A program made the position numbers and the translations under genes. Below are positions 1 to 7,758 of a DNA stretch of 64,000 nucleotides, piece after piece. Location: assembly GCF_023228165.1 (NCBI RefSeq), contig NZ_JALOBS010000002.1, forward strand, positions 62,001-126,000. The letters are read 5' to 3'. The DNA is from Methylomonas sp. (GTDB lineage: Bacteria; Pseudomonadota; Gammaproteobacteria; Methylococcales; Methylomonadaceae). The notes beneath the pieces are model-generated. The model worked only from the letters and a program-made list of their open reading frames with translations. It was not told the DNA's origin and did no database searches. Every line of letters begins with the position of its first letter. The first letter of the stretch is position 1.

Positions 1-1865
1 TCAGCTGCCACCGGATTATTCAACCGAATTTGCTCGTTGACCATATCTTCGATAATAGCAATTTCCGCCGCCGTCATCGGCTCGAAATGCGAGAAGTCGA
101 AACGCAAGCGCTCGGCATTCACTTGCGAGCCTTTCTGCGCCACATGCTCGCCCAAGGTACTGCGCAGGGCGGCGTGCAAGAGATGGGTGGCGGAATGGTT
201 GCGTTCGGTGGCTTTGCGAGTCTCGGCGTCCACGCTGACTTCGCAGGCCTGTCCACTGGCGATGGTACCTTGTAAAACCTTACCTTTATGCAGGAACAGC
301 TTGCCGCCCTGTTTTTGGGTATCGTGCACTTCGAATATCGCGCCGTCGCATTCGATCAGACCGGTATCGCCGACCTGGCCGCCGGATTCGGCGTAAAACG
401 GGGTTTGATCTAAAATCACCACCCCTTCGTCGCCGGCTTCCAGACTCTCTACCGCTTGACCTTTTTTGTACAAACCGATGATCTCGACTGAGCCATTCAA
501 ATTGAAGTAGCCGGTAAATTCGGTATTGCTATCGTGTTTGATGTCCTGATCGTAATCCGCCGCAAAACTGCCGCCAGCACGGGCGCGATCGCGCTGGGCG
601 CTCATTTCCACTTCAAAACCGTTGTGATCGACGCTGAGATTATTCTCACGGGCGAAATCGGCCGTCAAATCCACCGGGAAGCCGTAGGTATCATAGAGCT
701 GAAACACCACATCACCGGGTATCACCCTGCCTTCCAGTTTAGCGACACAGGCTTCCAAAATTTTCATGCCTTGCTCCAGGGTTTCGGCGAAGCGTTCTTC
801 TTCTTTTTTCAGCACCCGCTCGACTTGTTCCTGGGCCTTGGTCAGCTCCGGATAGGCCTCACCCATCTCGGCCACTAATGGCGCAACCAGTTGGTAGAAG
901 AAAACTTCCCGGATGCCCAAACGGTAACCGTGGCGGATGGCGCGGCGAATGATGCGGCGCAGCACATAACCGCGACCTTCGTTGGCAGGCAATACGCCGT
1001 CTGCCACCATGAAGGCGCAGGAGCGGATATGATCGGCAATCACCCGCAACGAGCTGTTGGTTAAATCGCTAGTGCCGGCCAATTTGGCGGCGACTTTTAA
1101 CAGGTTTTGGAATAAATCAATTTCGTAATTGCTATGTACGCCCTGTAATACTGCCGCAATCCGTTCCAGGCCCATGCCGGTATCGACGGATGGTGCAGGT
1201 AGTGGGGTCAGATTGCCGTCCTTGTCGCGGTCGTATTGCATGAACACCAGATTCCAGATTTCGATATAGCGGTCGCCGTCTTCATCCGGACTTCCTGGAG
1301 GGCCGCCGGCAACATGCTCGCCGTGATCGTAGAAAATCTCGGTACACGGACCGCACGGACCGACATCCCCCATGGACCAGAAATTATCTTTGGCACCGAT
1401 ACGAGAAAAACGGCTCGGGTCGATTTTGACATCTTCCAGCCAGATGGCTTCGGCTTCAGAATCTTCGTTGAATACCGTCACCCACAAACGTTCCGCCGGA
1501 ATGCCGAGTTCCTTGGTCAGAAAATCCCATGCGTAATGAATGGCGTCTTGTTTGAAATAATCACCGAAGCTGAAATTACCCAGCATTTCGAAAAAAGTAT
1601 GATGGCGCGCAGTGTAGCCTACGTTTTCCAGATCGTTATGCTTGCCGCCGGCCCGCACACAGCGCTGACTGGTGGCGGCACGAGTGAAATCTGTATTTTC
1701 CCTACCCAAGAACACGTCTTTAAACTGCACCATGCCGGCATTGGTAAATAGCAAAGTCGGATCGTTTCCAGGCACTAAGGAGCTGGAAGGACGCACGGCA
1801 TGGCCGTGTTGACGAAAGAATTCCAAAAAGGCGGTCCGCAATTCGGCACTGGTCATTTTTTTCAT
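1..1865 (-). CDS. alaS: Alanyl-tRNA synthetase, N-terminal 621 residues (cut by window edge)
   Basis: Charges tRNA-Ala with alanine in the cytoplasm. The reading frame is open from the start near 1865 to base 1. It begins MKKMTSAELRTAFLEFFRQHG, and an alternative start three codons later (MTSAEL) is possible. The class II motif regions are recognisable (NAGMVQFKDVFLG, GKHNDLENVGYTARHHTFFE). Near bases 150-200 the editing-domain motif HSATHLLHAALR is present, so the cut falls inside the editing domain. The full family length is about 870 residues. In gammaproteobacteria alaS commonly follows recA and recX directly. Here an accessory patch of about 900 bases separates recX from alaS. Confidence 0.96.
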   Translation of the reverse strand, partial: MKKMTSAELRTAFLEFFRQHGHAVRPSSSLVPGNDPTLLFTNAGMVQFKDVFLGRENTDFTRAATSQRCVRAGGKHNDLENVGYTARHHTFFEMLGNFSFGDYFKQDAIHYAWDFLTKELGIPAERLWVTVFNEDSEAEAIWLEDVKIDPSRFSRIGAKDNFWSMGDVGPCGPCTEIFYDHGEHVAGGPPGSPDEDGDRYIEIWNLVFMQYDRDKDGNLTPLPAPSVDTGMGLERIAAVLQGVHSNYEIDLFQNLLKVAAKLAGTSDLTNSSLRVIADHIRSCAFMVADGVLPANEGRGYVLRRIIRRAIRHGYRLGIREVFFYQLVAPLVAEMGEAYPELTKAQEQVERVLKKEEERFAETLEQGMKILEACVAKLEGRVIPGDVVFQLYDTYGFPVDLTADFARENNLSVDHNGFEVEMSAQRDRARAGGSFAADYDQDIKHDSNTEFTGYFNLNGSVEIIGLYKKGQAVESLEAGDEGVVILDQTPFYAESGGQVGDTGLIECDGAIFEVHDTQKQGGKLFLHKGKVLQGTIASGQACEVSVDAETRKATERNHSATHLLHAALRSTLGEHVAQKGSQVNAERLRFDFSHFEPMTAAEIAIIEDMVNEQIRLNNPVAA

Positions 1866-1918
1866 GGTGATTAGTTCGATTTTTGTTTTAACGAATGTTT
1901 GTAGAAGCTGATGGCTCT

Positions 1919-1959
1919 GTCGCGATTGATGCACTTCACTTTGTTCAGCACATCCTACG
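1919..1959. repeat. REP-like repeat, copy A
   Basis: This 41-base block matches copy B (2240-2280) at 39 of 41 positions, in the same orientation. The core is an inverted repeat around the loop TCACTTTGTTC. In this copy the two differences from copy B (A for G) weaken the stem. The block overlaps the end of the antitoxin gene at 1955 and supplies its last codons and stop. It also sits about 55 bases upstream of alaS. Confidence 0.8.
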
Positions 1960-2155
1960 TGCTATCTTTTAACTCTTGCAAGGTCATAAATTTGGCTTGA
2001 CCAGAAAGCACTCGTGCCATCCGCACATCAAGAGTCTCTTTATGCCAAGCGGGCGATTCAACCGGGACGGATTCATGACATAGACTGTCCCAGATTTCTT
2101 CCATCAAATGCATGCGTTCGCTGATTGATAATGATTTGATTTCATTGCTGAGCAT
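1955..2155 (-). CDS. Orphan antitoxin of the addiction-module component family, probably truncated
   Basis: A 66-residue protein resembling the short 'putative addiction module component' antitoxins (TIGR02574-like): a helical N-terminus (IKSLSISERMHLMEEIWDSL) and the typical tail SGQAKFMTLQELK. Family members normally continue a few residues and are followed by a RelE/ParE-type toxin. Here the last codons and the TAG stop lie inside repeat copy A, and no toxin gene follows before alaS. I infer that the repeat marks the breakpoint where the toxin was lost. Without a partner the protein may be a relic, or it may act in trans on a related toxin. Confidence 0.7.
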   Translation of the reverse strand: MLSNEIKSLSISERMHLMEEIWDSLCHESVPVESPAWHKETLDVRMARVLSGQAKFMTLQELKDST

Positions 2156-2239
2156 AACTGACCTTTACTTTTACCTTGTACGAGCCAAAAATTATTTGTT
2201 TTGAGTCCGTAAAATGCATCGACTACAGGAGGCGTGTTG

Positions 2240-2280
2240 GTCGCGATTGATGCGCTTCACTTTGTTCAGCGCATCCTACG
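2240..2280. repeat. REP-like repeat, copy B
   Basis: Second copy of the 41-base repeat, direct orientation, 280 bases from copy A. The core GATGCGCT ... AGCGCATC forms an uninterrupted 8-bp stem with an 11-base loop. It lies between the toxin gene (2306-2563) and the orphan antitoxin (1955-2155), so the two copies bracket the orphan antitoxin. The size and stem-loop form suggest a REP or small non-autonomous element. No transposase is nearby. Confidence 0.8.
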
Positions 2281-2305
2281 GACTACTAAAATATCCCGAT
2301 TACCA

Positions 2306-2563
2306 TCACCATCCAATTAACTTGTCATATTCCGCATGGCTGCCTATCCAAAACCACAAAAAGCCTTCAGGCACCGGAACCGCCAAGGCACGATAGCTAA
2401 TGCCAATTCGCGCCGACCAAACTTTGCCCACTTTTTTAAACTGTAGCGAAGGTTGACTAGGGTCAATTTTGAGCAATTCAAAATTTTTGTCGGCCAACCG
2501 CTGGATTTCAACCGGCAATTGTCCATAACTCGTCCAAAATGCCGATGACGCGTGATGTTTCAA
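2306..2563 (-). CDS. RelE/ParE-superfamily toxin
   Basis: An 85-residue basic protein with the fold signature of RelE/ParE/HigB toxins: a helical N-terminus (FWTSYGQLPVEIQRLADKNFELL) followed by strands (FKKVGKVWSARIGISYRAL, FLWFWIGSHAEYDKLI). RelE-like members cut mRNA on the ribosome and ParE-like members poison gyrase; I cannot tell which from sequence alone. The start appears to be TTG at 2563, overlapping the TGA of the upstream antitoxin (TTGA), so the toxin is translationally coupled with a weak start, which would keep toxin below antitoxin. Confidence 0.8.
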   Translation of the reverse strand: MKHHASSAFWTSYGQLPVEIQRLADKNFELLKIDPSQPSLQFKKVGKVWSARIGISYRALAVPVPEGFLWFWIGSHAEYDKLIGW

Positions 2564-2772
2564 AGCTCGCGAGCCATACCTGACTGATACTCAGTTAATG
2601 CACTGTTGATTAAAGCATCCAGCTTTCCTTCCGACTCATCCGTTTCGATCTTTTGATCCCAACGTCTTTGCTCAAATTCGACAAACCAATCCCGCAATTT
2701 TGCGAAGGCTACGTTATCCAACGCTGCGATTCGCTGTTCCAACAATTCCACTTCATTCAAGGTATTAGCCAT
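2560..2772 (-). CDS. Antitoxin partner of the RelE/ParE-like toxin
   Basis: A 70-residue acidic, largely helical protein (LEQRIAALDNVAFAKLRDWF, then a charged tail), located directly before the toxin. It fits a small type II antitoxin by size, order and overlap; I do not recognise a named DNA-binding fold. The start codon overlaps the recX stop (TAATG at 2770-2774) and the binding site AGGTGG lies in the end of recX. The pair is therefore probably read from the recA-recX transcript unless it has its own promoter inside recX. Confidence 0.72.
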   Translation of the reverse strand: MANTLNEVELLEQRIAALDNVAFAKLRDWFVEFEQRRWDQKIETDESEGKLDALINSALTEYQSGMAREL

Positions 2773-3272
2773 TAACCACCTCGCGAATTTAATTTAATTT
2801 TCAATTCCGCAAACAAGCGTTTGATCATCTCGCCGCTAAAGCCGCGTTGCTGCAAAAACCGGCTGCGTTTTAGCCATTCGTTTTGCGTCAGCGACTTTTC
2901 GTCATCGTATTTGTTACAGTACACATCCATCAACAGATTGTGCCAGCCGCCTTGTTCTTCGGCGTGTTCATCCAAATCGACATCGGTAATGCCACGTTGC
3001 TGTAACTCATAACGAATACGAATTGGCCCATAGCCGCTGGCGAGACGTTGCCGCACATAGCATTCGGTATAGCGCACATCGTTTTGCCAGTTTTGCTCGG
3101 CCATTTCGTGTATGACCGGCTCAACCTCATCGCGCTGAAAACCTCTCAGCGCCAGCTTATCCAGCAATTCTTTTTGGCTATGCTCGCGCCGGGCCAATAA
3201 TCGCAGACAAACCGCTTTTATTTGTTGGCTGCGCTCAATCGCCGTCGACAAACTCGGCGTCGTCTGCTTCAT
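2772..3272 (-). CDS. recX: Regulatory protein RecX
   Basis: A 166-residue RecX-family protein that binds RecA filaments and modulates recombination and SOS induction. It has the three-helix repeats typical of RecX (LLARREHSQKELLDKLALRGF, YTECYVRQRLASGYGPIRIRYELQQRGI, RFLQQRGFSGEMIKRLF). The chosen ATG lies inside recA, giving a 38-base overlap with the recA end. No good ribosome binding site is visible, so translation is probably coupled to recA. A TAATG junction continues into the antitoxin gene. Confidence 0.93.
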   Translation of the reverse strand: MKQTTPSLSTAIERSQQIKAVCLRLLARREHSQKELLDKLALRGFQRDEVEPVIHEMAEQNWQNDVRYTECYVRQRLASGYGPIRIRYELQQRGITDVDLDEHAEEQGGWHNLLMDVYCNKYDDEKSLTQNEWLKRSRFLQQRGFSGEMIKRLFAELKIKLNSRGG

Positions 3273-4284
3273 GGGCCGGTGCCACGGTCGCTAATTTTGC
3301 AAAAGCTTTTTCGCGAATGGCTTTTTCCAATTCCACCGCTTTATCCGGGTTATCTCTTAAAAACTGTTTGGCGTTGTCTTTACCCTGACCGATTTTCTCG
3401 TTGCCGTAGCTATACCAGGAACCGGATTTTTGCACGAAGCCGAATTCCACGCCCAGATCAACCAGTTCGCCGAAAAAGGACACCCCTTCGCCATACAGAA
3501 TCTCGAAATCGGCTTGTTTGAACGGCGGCGCGACTTTGTTTTTGACCACTTTAACGCGGGTTTCGTTACCAATGACTTCGTCGCCTTTTTTGATGGCGCC
3601 GATGCGGCGAATATCCAGCCGTACCGAGGCATAAAATTTTAGTGCGTTACCGCCGGTGGTGGTTTCCGGGTTGCCGAACATCACGCCGATTTTCATCCGC
3701 AATTGGTTGATAAAAATCACCAAGGTATTGGAACGCTTGATATTGGCGGTGAGTTTGCGCAAGGCTTGCGACATCAGACGGGCTTGCAAGCCCATGTGCG
3801 AGTCGCCCATGTCGCCCTCGATTTCGGCTTTGGGCGTTAATGCCGCCACCGAGTCGATCACCACGATGTCGACCGCACCGGAACGCACCAACATGTCGGT
3901 GATTTCCAATGCTTGCTCGCCGGTATCCGGTTGCGACACCAACAAGTCATCGATATTCACGCCGATTTTTTGCGCATAGACGGGATCCAGCGCATGCTCG
4001 GCATCGACAAACGCAGCAGTGCCGCCCAGTTTTTGCATCTGGGCGATGGTTTGCAAAGTCAAGGTGGTTTTACCGGACGACTCCGGCCCGTATATTTCGA
4101 TCACCCGGCCGCGAGGCAGACCGCCCACGCCCAAGGCAATATCCAACGACAACGAGCCGGTTGATACGACAGCGATATCGCGGCTGGCGGCGACATCGCC
4201 CATGCGCATGACCGAGCCTTTGCCGAACTGTTTCTCGATCTGCATCAATGCGGCGCCTAACGCCTTTTTCTTGTTCTCGTCCAT
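3235..4284 (-). CDS. recA: Recombinase RecA
   Basis: A 349-residue RecA, the strand-exchange ATPase of homologous recombination and co-protease for LexA. Walker A is GPESSGKTT at residues 66-74. The LVIFINQLRMKIGVMFGNPETTTGG loop region and the acidic C-terminus (EADDAEFVDGD) are standard. It heads the minus-strand run recA-recX-antitoxin-toxin. No canonical CTGT-N8-ACAG SOS box is visible in the 118 bases upstream, though a shorter CTGTAAAACAG palindrome occurs near 4351. Confidence 0.98.
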   Translation of the reverse strand: MDENKKKALGAALMQIEKQFGKGSVMRMGDVAASRDIAVVSTGSLSLDIALGVGGLPRGRVIEIYGPESSGKTTLTLQTIAQMQKLGGTAAFVDAEHALDPVYAQKIGVNIDDLLVSQPDTGEQALEITDMLVRSGAVDIVVIDSVAALTPKAEIEGDMGDSHMGLQARLMSQALRKLTANIKRSNTLVIFINQLRMKIGVMFGNPETTTGGNALKFYASVRLDIRRIGAIKKGDEVIGNETRVKVVKNKVAPPFKQADFEILYGEGVSFFGELVDLGVEFGFVQKSGSWYSYGNEKIGQGKDNAKQFLRDNPDKAVELEKAIREKAFAKLATVAPAHEADDAEFVDGD

Positions 4285-4402
4285 TTCTATACCCGGTAAA
4301 TCTATGACTGGTTAAAGCCGTGCATTATCACACAGATAGCCGCCTGTAAAACAGTTTCCATGAAATGTCGATTGGGGTTTTTCCCGACTGATTAGTCCGA
4401 TT

Positions 4403-4915
4403 TTACTGGCTTTCGATAATTTCCAGACAGCGCTGAAACGTGCTGCGCACGATAAACAAGGTCATCACAATGGGATACAGCAAATAGTGCTCGGGCATCG
4501 CCAACCCAATCAGCACCCCCACCGCTAACGCGCAGGTATCGAAACGCGACAGATATCGTTGCAGATAACGCAAGGCATCCCGCGACTCTCGGTCGAAGCG
4601 GGGACTTTTATTGATGAAGGCCAGCAACATCCAGCCGCAGAGCAAGGCGTAATAGATGGGAAACACGTGAAACATCGGCGAGCCTTTGCTAAACAAAGGC
4701 TCCCAGTAACCGTACCAGGCCCATAGAACGCCACATGAAAAACCATCCTGCCAGACGCTGCTCGGCAGTTTTTTCAGACAGCCGCCCAACAGGAACAACC
4801 CGGCCAGATAGGCGCCGGACATCCATACCGGCTCCTGATTCAGAAACGGTAAATATACACTCTGGGTTTGCACCAGCGTCGTCAACACGACGCAGAAGAT
4901 AATAAAAATAGGCAT
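4403..4915 (-). CDS. Integral membrane protein of unknown function
   Basis: A 170-residue protein with about four or five hydrophobic segments: the N-terminal MPIFIIFCVVLTTLV, then GAYLAGLFLLGG, YYALLCGWMLLAFI and LAVGVLIGLAMPEHYLLYPIVMTLFIV. A charged cytoplasmic-type loop (PRFDRESRDALRYLQRYLSRFD) lies between the last two. I do not recognise the family. It lies 33 bases downstream of the SRPBCC gene and may be co-transcribed with it. Confidence 0.6.
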   Translation of the reverse strand: MPIFIIFCVVLTTLVQTQSVYLPFLNQEPVWMSGAYLAGLFLLGGCLKKLPSSVWQDGFSCGVLWAWYGYWEPLFSKGSPMFHVFPIYYALLCGWMLLAFINKSPRFDRESRDALRYLQRYLSRFDTCALAVGVLIGLAMPEHYLLYPIVMTLFIVRSTFQRCLEIIESQ

Positions 4916-4948
4916 AACATTCAGTATAGAAAACAGAAAACGCCTAAT

Positions 4949-5413
4949 TTACACGTCAACGCCCCACTTTGCCTGCAGATAGTTTTGCCGGGTATCGAAT
5001 ATCCGTTGCAGCTTGCCGCCTATCAACAGCCTGTGCATGACCTGCCCCAGCCAACCCCATGGCATGGCGTAAAACACAAGGTCTTCCATGACGACATGCC
5101 CCTGCTCTTCCGTCAAGCACACTTCGTGACTCCAAAACTTGAACGGGCCGACCGCTTGTTGATAGACAAACCGATGCGGTTCGTTGCAGTGACTGATTTC
5201 AGATAACCAGGGCATGGGCCAGCCGAACACGGCCTTCATCCGGTAACCGATCATCAAGCCGGTGTAGATTTTTGCCGGCACTCTCGAGGTAATTTCAACG
5301 TTAAAAAACGCCGGAGTGATGTGATTCAGGTAATGCGGCGACGAGAAAAAATCCCAGGCCTCCTGGCGGGTCAGGTTTAATGCCTGCCGACGATAGAGCT
5401 GATAAAGGTTCAT
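4949..5413 (-). CDS. SRPBCC-fold (START-like) ligand-binding protein
   Basis: A 154-residue protein resembling the COG4276 cell-division-inhibitor-type SRPBCC proteins. It runs from LNLTRQEAWDFFSSPHYLNHITP through VPAKIYTGLMIGYRMKAVFGWPMPWLSEIS and ends in GQVMHRLLIGGKLQRIFDTRQ. Such proteins bind hydrophobic ligands; the ligand here is unknown. The start MNLYQLYRRQ at 5413 was chosen because the family normally begins at this strand and the upstream in-frame extension overlaps the divergent region. Confidence 0.75.
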   Translation of the reverse strand: MNLYQLYRRQALNLTRQEAWDFFSSPHYLNHITPAFFNVEITSRVPAKIYTGLMIGYRMKAVFGWPMPWLSEISHCNEPHRFVYQQAVGPFKFWSHEVCLTEEQGHVVMEDLVFYAMPWGWLGQVMHRLLIGGKLQRIFDTRQNYLQAKWGVDV

Positions 5414-5522
5414 GTGGATTAACCTGGAAAAACGCGTTGCGGATATCGGCAATCTACCGCAAAAAAATTATTTTGCGGCATACTCAAAGCCGCAGGCGAT
5501 TGGCCGCTCACTTTTTCAAACT

Positions 5523-5536
5523 TTGATTATGATCAA
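5523..5536. promoter_or_regulatory. Perfect FNR-type box overlapping the start of the SOUL gene
   Basis: TTGAT-TATG-ATCAA matches the FNR consensus TTGATNNNNATCAA at all ten defined positions. It overlaps the proposed ATG (5529) of the SOUL lipoprotein. At that place bound FNR would more likely repress than activate. An FNR-family gene is encoded at 15702. Function is inferred, and chance occurrence is possible for a single site. Confidence 0.4.
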
Positions 5537-6149
5537 AACATTAGGTCAAACCCTTTTGAGTATTTTTTTAGCGGGGTGCTCCATGGTTGGTATACGCAAT
5601 AGCGCGGAAGCCGCTTACACAGTGATTTTACAAGACGGCGACATTGAAATCCGCGCCTATCAGCCTTTACTGATCGCAGAAACCATCATCGACGCCGACT
5701 ATGCCGACAGCGGCTCGATAGGCTTTAACCGTCTGGCCGGCTATATTTTCGGCAACAATCGCCAACAGCAAAAAATGGCCATGACCACGCCGGTTTACCG
5801 GGAACAACAAGGCGAAAAAATTGCCATGACTGCGCCGGTGTTACAGCAAAAATCCGCCGGACAATGGCGCATGGCGTTTGTGATGCCGCCGGAATACGCG
5901 CTATCCACGCTGCCCGAACCGCTCGACCCGCTGGTGGAAATCAAACAGCTACCCGCTAAAAAGGTCGCTGTGCTAGGTTATTCCGGCAGCTTGAGCGAGG
6001 AAAAAATCAACGCGATGGCGAACGAGTTAAGTACCTGGCTGAGCCGACAGGATTATAAAATCCGATCGTCCGCGCGTTCGGCGGCTTACGATCCGCCCTG
6101 GACTATCCCGGCACTACGCCGTAACGAAGTGCATATCGATATCGAATGA
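5529..6149 (+). CDS. SOUL-family haem-binding lipoprotein
   Basis: A 206-residue lipoprotein. MIKTLGQTLLSIFLAGCSM provides a signal peptide with lipobox LAGC, then the SOUL domain: YTVILQDGDIEIRAYQPLLIAET, the paired motifs KMAMTTPVYRE and KIAMTAPVLQQ, and FVMPPEYALSTLPEPLDP. SOUL/HBP proteins bind haem or porphyrin. An in-frame upstream start at 5412 would bury the signal peptide, so ATG 5529 is preferred although no clear ribosome binding site precedes it. An FNR-type box overlaps this start. Confidence 0.87.
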   Translation: MIKTLGQTLLSIFLAGCSMVGIRNSAEAAYTVILQDGDIEIRAYQPLLIAETIIDADYADSGSIGFNRLAGYIFGNNRQQQKMAMTTPVYREQQGEKIAMTAPVLQQKSAGQWRMAFVMPPEYALSTLPEPLDPLVEIKQLPAKKVAVLGYSGSLSEEKINAMANELSTWLSRQDYKIRSSARSAAYDPPWTIPALRRNEVHIDIE

Positions 6150-6150
6150 G

Positions 6151-7758
6151 TTATTGCGGCCGCGTGGACTGCAGTTTAGGTACAGCAGCCAACAAAGTCT
6201 TGGTGTAAGCATGCCGGGGCCGCGTTAATACCTGCTCGACCAATCCTTGTTCGACGATTTTACCCTGATACATCACAGCCACCTGGTCGGCCATTTCCGC
6301 CACCACCCCCAAATTGTGAGTAATCAGTAAAAAGCTCAAGCCTTGTTGTTTTTGCAGATTTTTAAGTAGCTCAATGATTTGCGCTTGTACCGACACATCC
6401 AGCGCGCTGGTAGGTTCGTCGCATATGATTAATTTAGGTTCTACTGCCAAAGCCCTGGCAATACAAATCCGCTGGCGCTGACCGCCGGAAAACTCATGCG
6501 GGTAGCGCAGCGCGGCATCTACAGGTAAATCCACCTGCAATAACAGCTCAGCGACCCGATTTTGCATCGCTTCCTTAGATATCTCGGCTCGTAAGGCTCG
6601 TAAGCCTTCGGCAATGATATCACCCACCACCATTCTGGGATTCATGGCTGCAAACGGGTCCTGAAACACTATTTGCATCTCGGCGCGTTGACGGCGCAAG
6701 GTTTCACCGCTTAGCTGAGTCATATCGACACCAGCAAACAACACCCGCCCAGCTTCCGCCGGGATTAAATTCAACAAACCTTTACCCAAACTGGTTTTGC
6801 CGCAACCGGATTCGCCTACCAAGGCCAATGTGCTACCGCTATGCAATTCAAAATCGACCCCGTCCACCGCCTTGATATGCCCGACCACCCGCTTGAAAAT
6901 ACCTTTACGAATCGGGTAATAGACTTTAAATTTTTCTACGCTCAACAAAGCCGGTTTGGCTTGCGCTGGCCGGCCCACACAACTTTCCATCTTGGGCAGC
7001 GCTGCCAACAATTTCAAGCTGTAGGGATGCTGGGCCTGATGGAAAAATTCGGCAATACTGGCCGTTTCGACAATCTTGCCTTTTTGCATCACCGCAATCC
7101 GATCAGCAATATTGGATACCAACGCCAAATCATGACTGATCAACCACAGTGCCATGCCGGTTTGTTTTTGCAGGTTTTTCAGCAAATCCAGAATCTGCGC
7201 CTGAATGGTCACATCCAGCGCCGTAGTTGGTTCGTCAGCAATCAACAAATCCGGCTTACCGGCCAAGGCAATCGCGATCATTACCCGCTGGCGCTGACCT
7301 CCTGAAAGTTGATGCGGATATTCGTGGATACGGCGCTCGGGCTCGGGGATTTCCACCTGTTGTAACAGTTCCAGCACCCGCTGATTAGTTTCTGAATTGG
7401 ATAACTGAAAATGGATATGCAAGACTTCGGCAATCTGCTGACCTATCGTCATCACCGGATTTAACGACGACATCGGATCTTGAAAAATCAAACCAATCCG
7501 CCGACCGCGTAACCGGCAAAAATCGATTTCCGGAATGTTCAGCAAATCCTGCTCTTGCAAGGTTATGCTCGCAGCCTGCATCTTTGCATTATTCGGCAAC
7601 AGCCGCAGCACCGACAATGCGGTGATAGATTTGCCGGAACCGGATTCGCCGACCAAAGCAAAGGTTTCGCCGGGTCGGATTTCGAAGCTGATATCGTCGA
7701 CGACGGCGATTGGGCCGAAGTGGACGGATAAGTTGGTGATGTTAAGTAATGGGTTCAT
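6151..7758 (-). CDS. yejF: Peptide ABC transporter, dual ATP-binding protein (YejF-like)
   Basis: A 535-residue ATPase with two nucleotide-binding domains, as in YejF. The first has Walker A GESGSGKSI (37-45), the signature LSGGQRQR and the Walker B run LLIADEPTTALD. The second has GESGCGKTS, FSGGQRQR and LIICDEPTSALD. It powers import of oligopeptides by the permeases encoded at 9554-11868. Its ATG (7756-7758) abuts the TAG of the DUF4276 gene, so the operon is continuous, but two unrelated genes separate it from the permeases. Confidence 0.93.
   Translation of the reverse strand: MNPLLNITNLSVHFGPIAVVDDISFEIRPGETFALVGESGSGKSITALSVLRLLPNNAKMQAASITLQEQDLLNIPEIDFCRLRGRRIGLIFQDPMSSLNPVMTIGQQIAEVLHIHFQLSNSETNQRVLELLQQVEIPEPERRIHEYPHQLSGGQRQRVMIAIALAGKPDLLIADEPTTALDVTIQAQILDLLKNLQKQTGMALWLISHDLALVSNIADRIAVMQKGKIVETASIAEFFHQAQHPYSLKLLAALPKMESCVGRPAQAKPALLSVEKFKVYYPIRKGIFKRVVGHIKAVDGVDFELHSGSTLALVGESGCGKTSLGKGLLNLIPAEAGRVLFAGVDMTQLSGETLRRQRAEMQIVFQDPFAAMNPRMVVGDIIAEGLRALRAEISKEAMQNRVAELLLQVDLPVDAALRYPHEFSGGQRQRICIARALAVEPKLIICDEPTSALDVSVQAQIIELLKNLQKQQGLSFLLITHNLGVVAEMADQVAVMYQGKIVEQGLVEQVLTRPRHAYTKTLLAAVPKLQSTRPQ

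Noticed and set aside
4340..4365. Possible LexA/SOS box upstream of recA (CTGTAAAACAG palindrome).
   Set aside because: The half-sites CTGT and ACAG are only three bases apart; the known gammaproteobacterial box needs eight. LexA of this lineage could differ, but nothing here shows it.
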